Source: Bacteroidota bacterium (GTDB taxonomy: Bacteria > Bacteroidota > Rhodothermia > Balneolales > Balneolaceae). Taken from it: a stretch of 14,517 nt of DNA. The stretch is from the NCBI GenBank assembly GCA_024635465.1, contig JAGXIS010000147.1, forward strand, positions 1 to 14,517, written 5' to 3'. The notes below the pieces were generated by a model. It worked only from the letters and a program-made list of their open reading frames with translations. It did no database searches and was not told where the DNA came from. The translations under genes were made by a program, and so were the position numbers. Shown in pieces: positions 14,105 through 14,517 of this stretch; the first letter of the stretch is position 1, and every line of letters begins with the position of its first letter.

Positions 14105-14517
14105 ATGAAGAATAAGAAAAAAGCTGATAACGGAATCAGTAGACGCAAATTTTTGGGGATGTCAGCCGCGGGTCTTACCGGCATCACTATTTTACCCAGC
14201 TATGTGATAGGTAATGGAGTTCGGGTCGCTCCAAGTGATCGTGTAGTTATTGGATTCATTGGACTTGGCCAACAAGGTCTGAATGATTTCGGTAGTTTTG
14301 CCGGAGTACCAGGCGTTCAGGTAGTCGCCGGTTGTGACGTGGATAGTATGAAGCAAGTCCGTTTCAAAAGAAGAGTTGAAGAGTGGCAAGCATCAAATGA
14401 TATGCCACAGAGATGTGATACCTATGAACATTATGAGGAGTTGCTTGAGCGAACGGATATCGATGCCATCGCAATTGCAACTCCCGACCATTGGCATGCA
14501 TTAAATACAATCCATGC
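14105..14517 (+). CDS. Gfo/Idh/MocA-family oxidoreductase with Tat signal, 3' end outside window
   Basis: The frame from ATG 14105 is open to the window end (137 codons plus two bases). A twin-arginine signal, SRRKFLGM (Arg13, Arg14), followed by a hydrophobic stretch (AAGLTGITILPSYVIG), predicts folded export. The mature part begins with a Rossmann strand and glycine loop, VVIGFIGLGQQG (residues 47-58), binding NAD(P), then CDVD near residue 77, and the family's second motif IAIATPDHWHA (residues 122-132). Tat-exported members in Bacteroidota/Balneolota act on sugars or inositols, often with cofactor carried from the cytoplasm. Substrate unknown. No Shine-Dalgarno is seen. The full family protein would be about 420-450 residues. 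Confidence 0.9.
   Translation, partial: MKNKKKADNGISRRKFLGMSAAGLTGITILPSYVIGNGVRVAPSDRVVIGFIGLGQQGLNDFGSFAGVPGVQVVAGCDVDSMKQVRFKRRVEEWQASNDMPQRCDTYEHYEELLERTDIDAIAIATPDHWHALNTIH

Noticed and set aside
1..14517. CRISPR array, tRNA, rRNA, transposase or integrase
   Set aside because: No regularly spaced direct repeats, no cloverleaf I could recognise, no rRNA-like stretch and no recombinase motifs were seen on either strand.

Overview
The window reads as bacterial chromosome from the Bacteroidota/Balneolota side of the tree, with Balneolaceae-like as my best guess. The grounds are protein style only: a CzcA-type pump fused to a TolC domain, a small CC/PPP-motif protein ahead of it, a Tat-exported Gfo/Idh/MocA oxidoreductase, and few Shine-Dalgarno sequences. 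There is no rRNA or marker gene to confirm it. Every gene I can support lies on the + strand. The metal-efflux block looks richer in G+C than the flanking AraC, cupin, VOC and protease genes, judged by eye.

Layout. 1-884: C-terminal part of a berberine-bridge-type FAD oxidase, cut by the window edge. About 900-1353: headless remnant of an alpha/beta hydrolase. 1552-2892: an AraC-family regulator followed by a small secreted cupin. 3200-3619: a Fur-family metal repressor. 3700-4634: a Zn/Cd P1B-type ATPase with three separate lesions. 4658-5098: a small exported His/Cys protein. 5222-10935: an intact RND efflux unit made of a CzcA-CzcC fusion (1449 aa) and a His/acid-rich lipoprotein adaptor CzcB. 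10940-11620: a cation diffusion facilitator that lacks its first two membrane helices. 11621-12028: a gene-free stretch with several hairpins. 12029-12635: a CPBP protease fragment run into what looks like a VapBC toxin-antitoxin remnant. 12645-13986: a VOC-fold protein and a zinc-less MDR oxidoreductase in tandem. 14105-end: start of a Tat-exported Gfo/Idh/MocA oxidoreductase.

Biology. The centre is a divalent-metal (Zn/Cd/Co type) resistance locus: repressor, cytoplasmic-membrane ATPase, periplasmic small protein, tripartite RND pump and CDF exporter. Only the repressor, small protein and tripartite pump are intact; both exporters that empty the cytoplasm (ATPase and CDF) are broken. The RND-TolC fusion has a signal-peptide-like thirteenth membrane segment ending in V-F-A/Q, so one polypeptide could be processed into an inner-membrane pump and an outer-membrane channel.

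The strongest pattern is repeated deletion. I count seven probable junctions where recognisable protein families stop abruptly and unrelated sequence or a distant part of the same gene begins (about 885-905, 3735, 4375, 4572, 10950, 12438 and 12515). I saw no transposase, integrase, CRISPR array, tRNA or rRNA, and no convincing new system beyond the fusion pump and this decay pattern.
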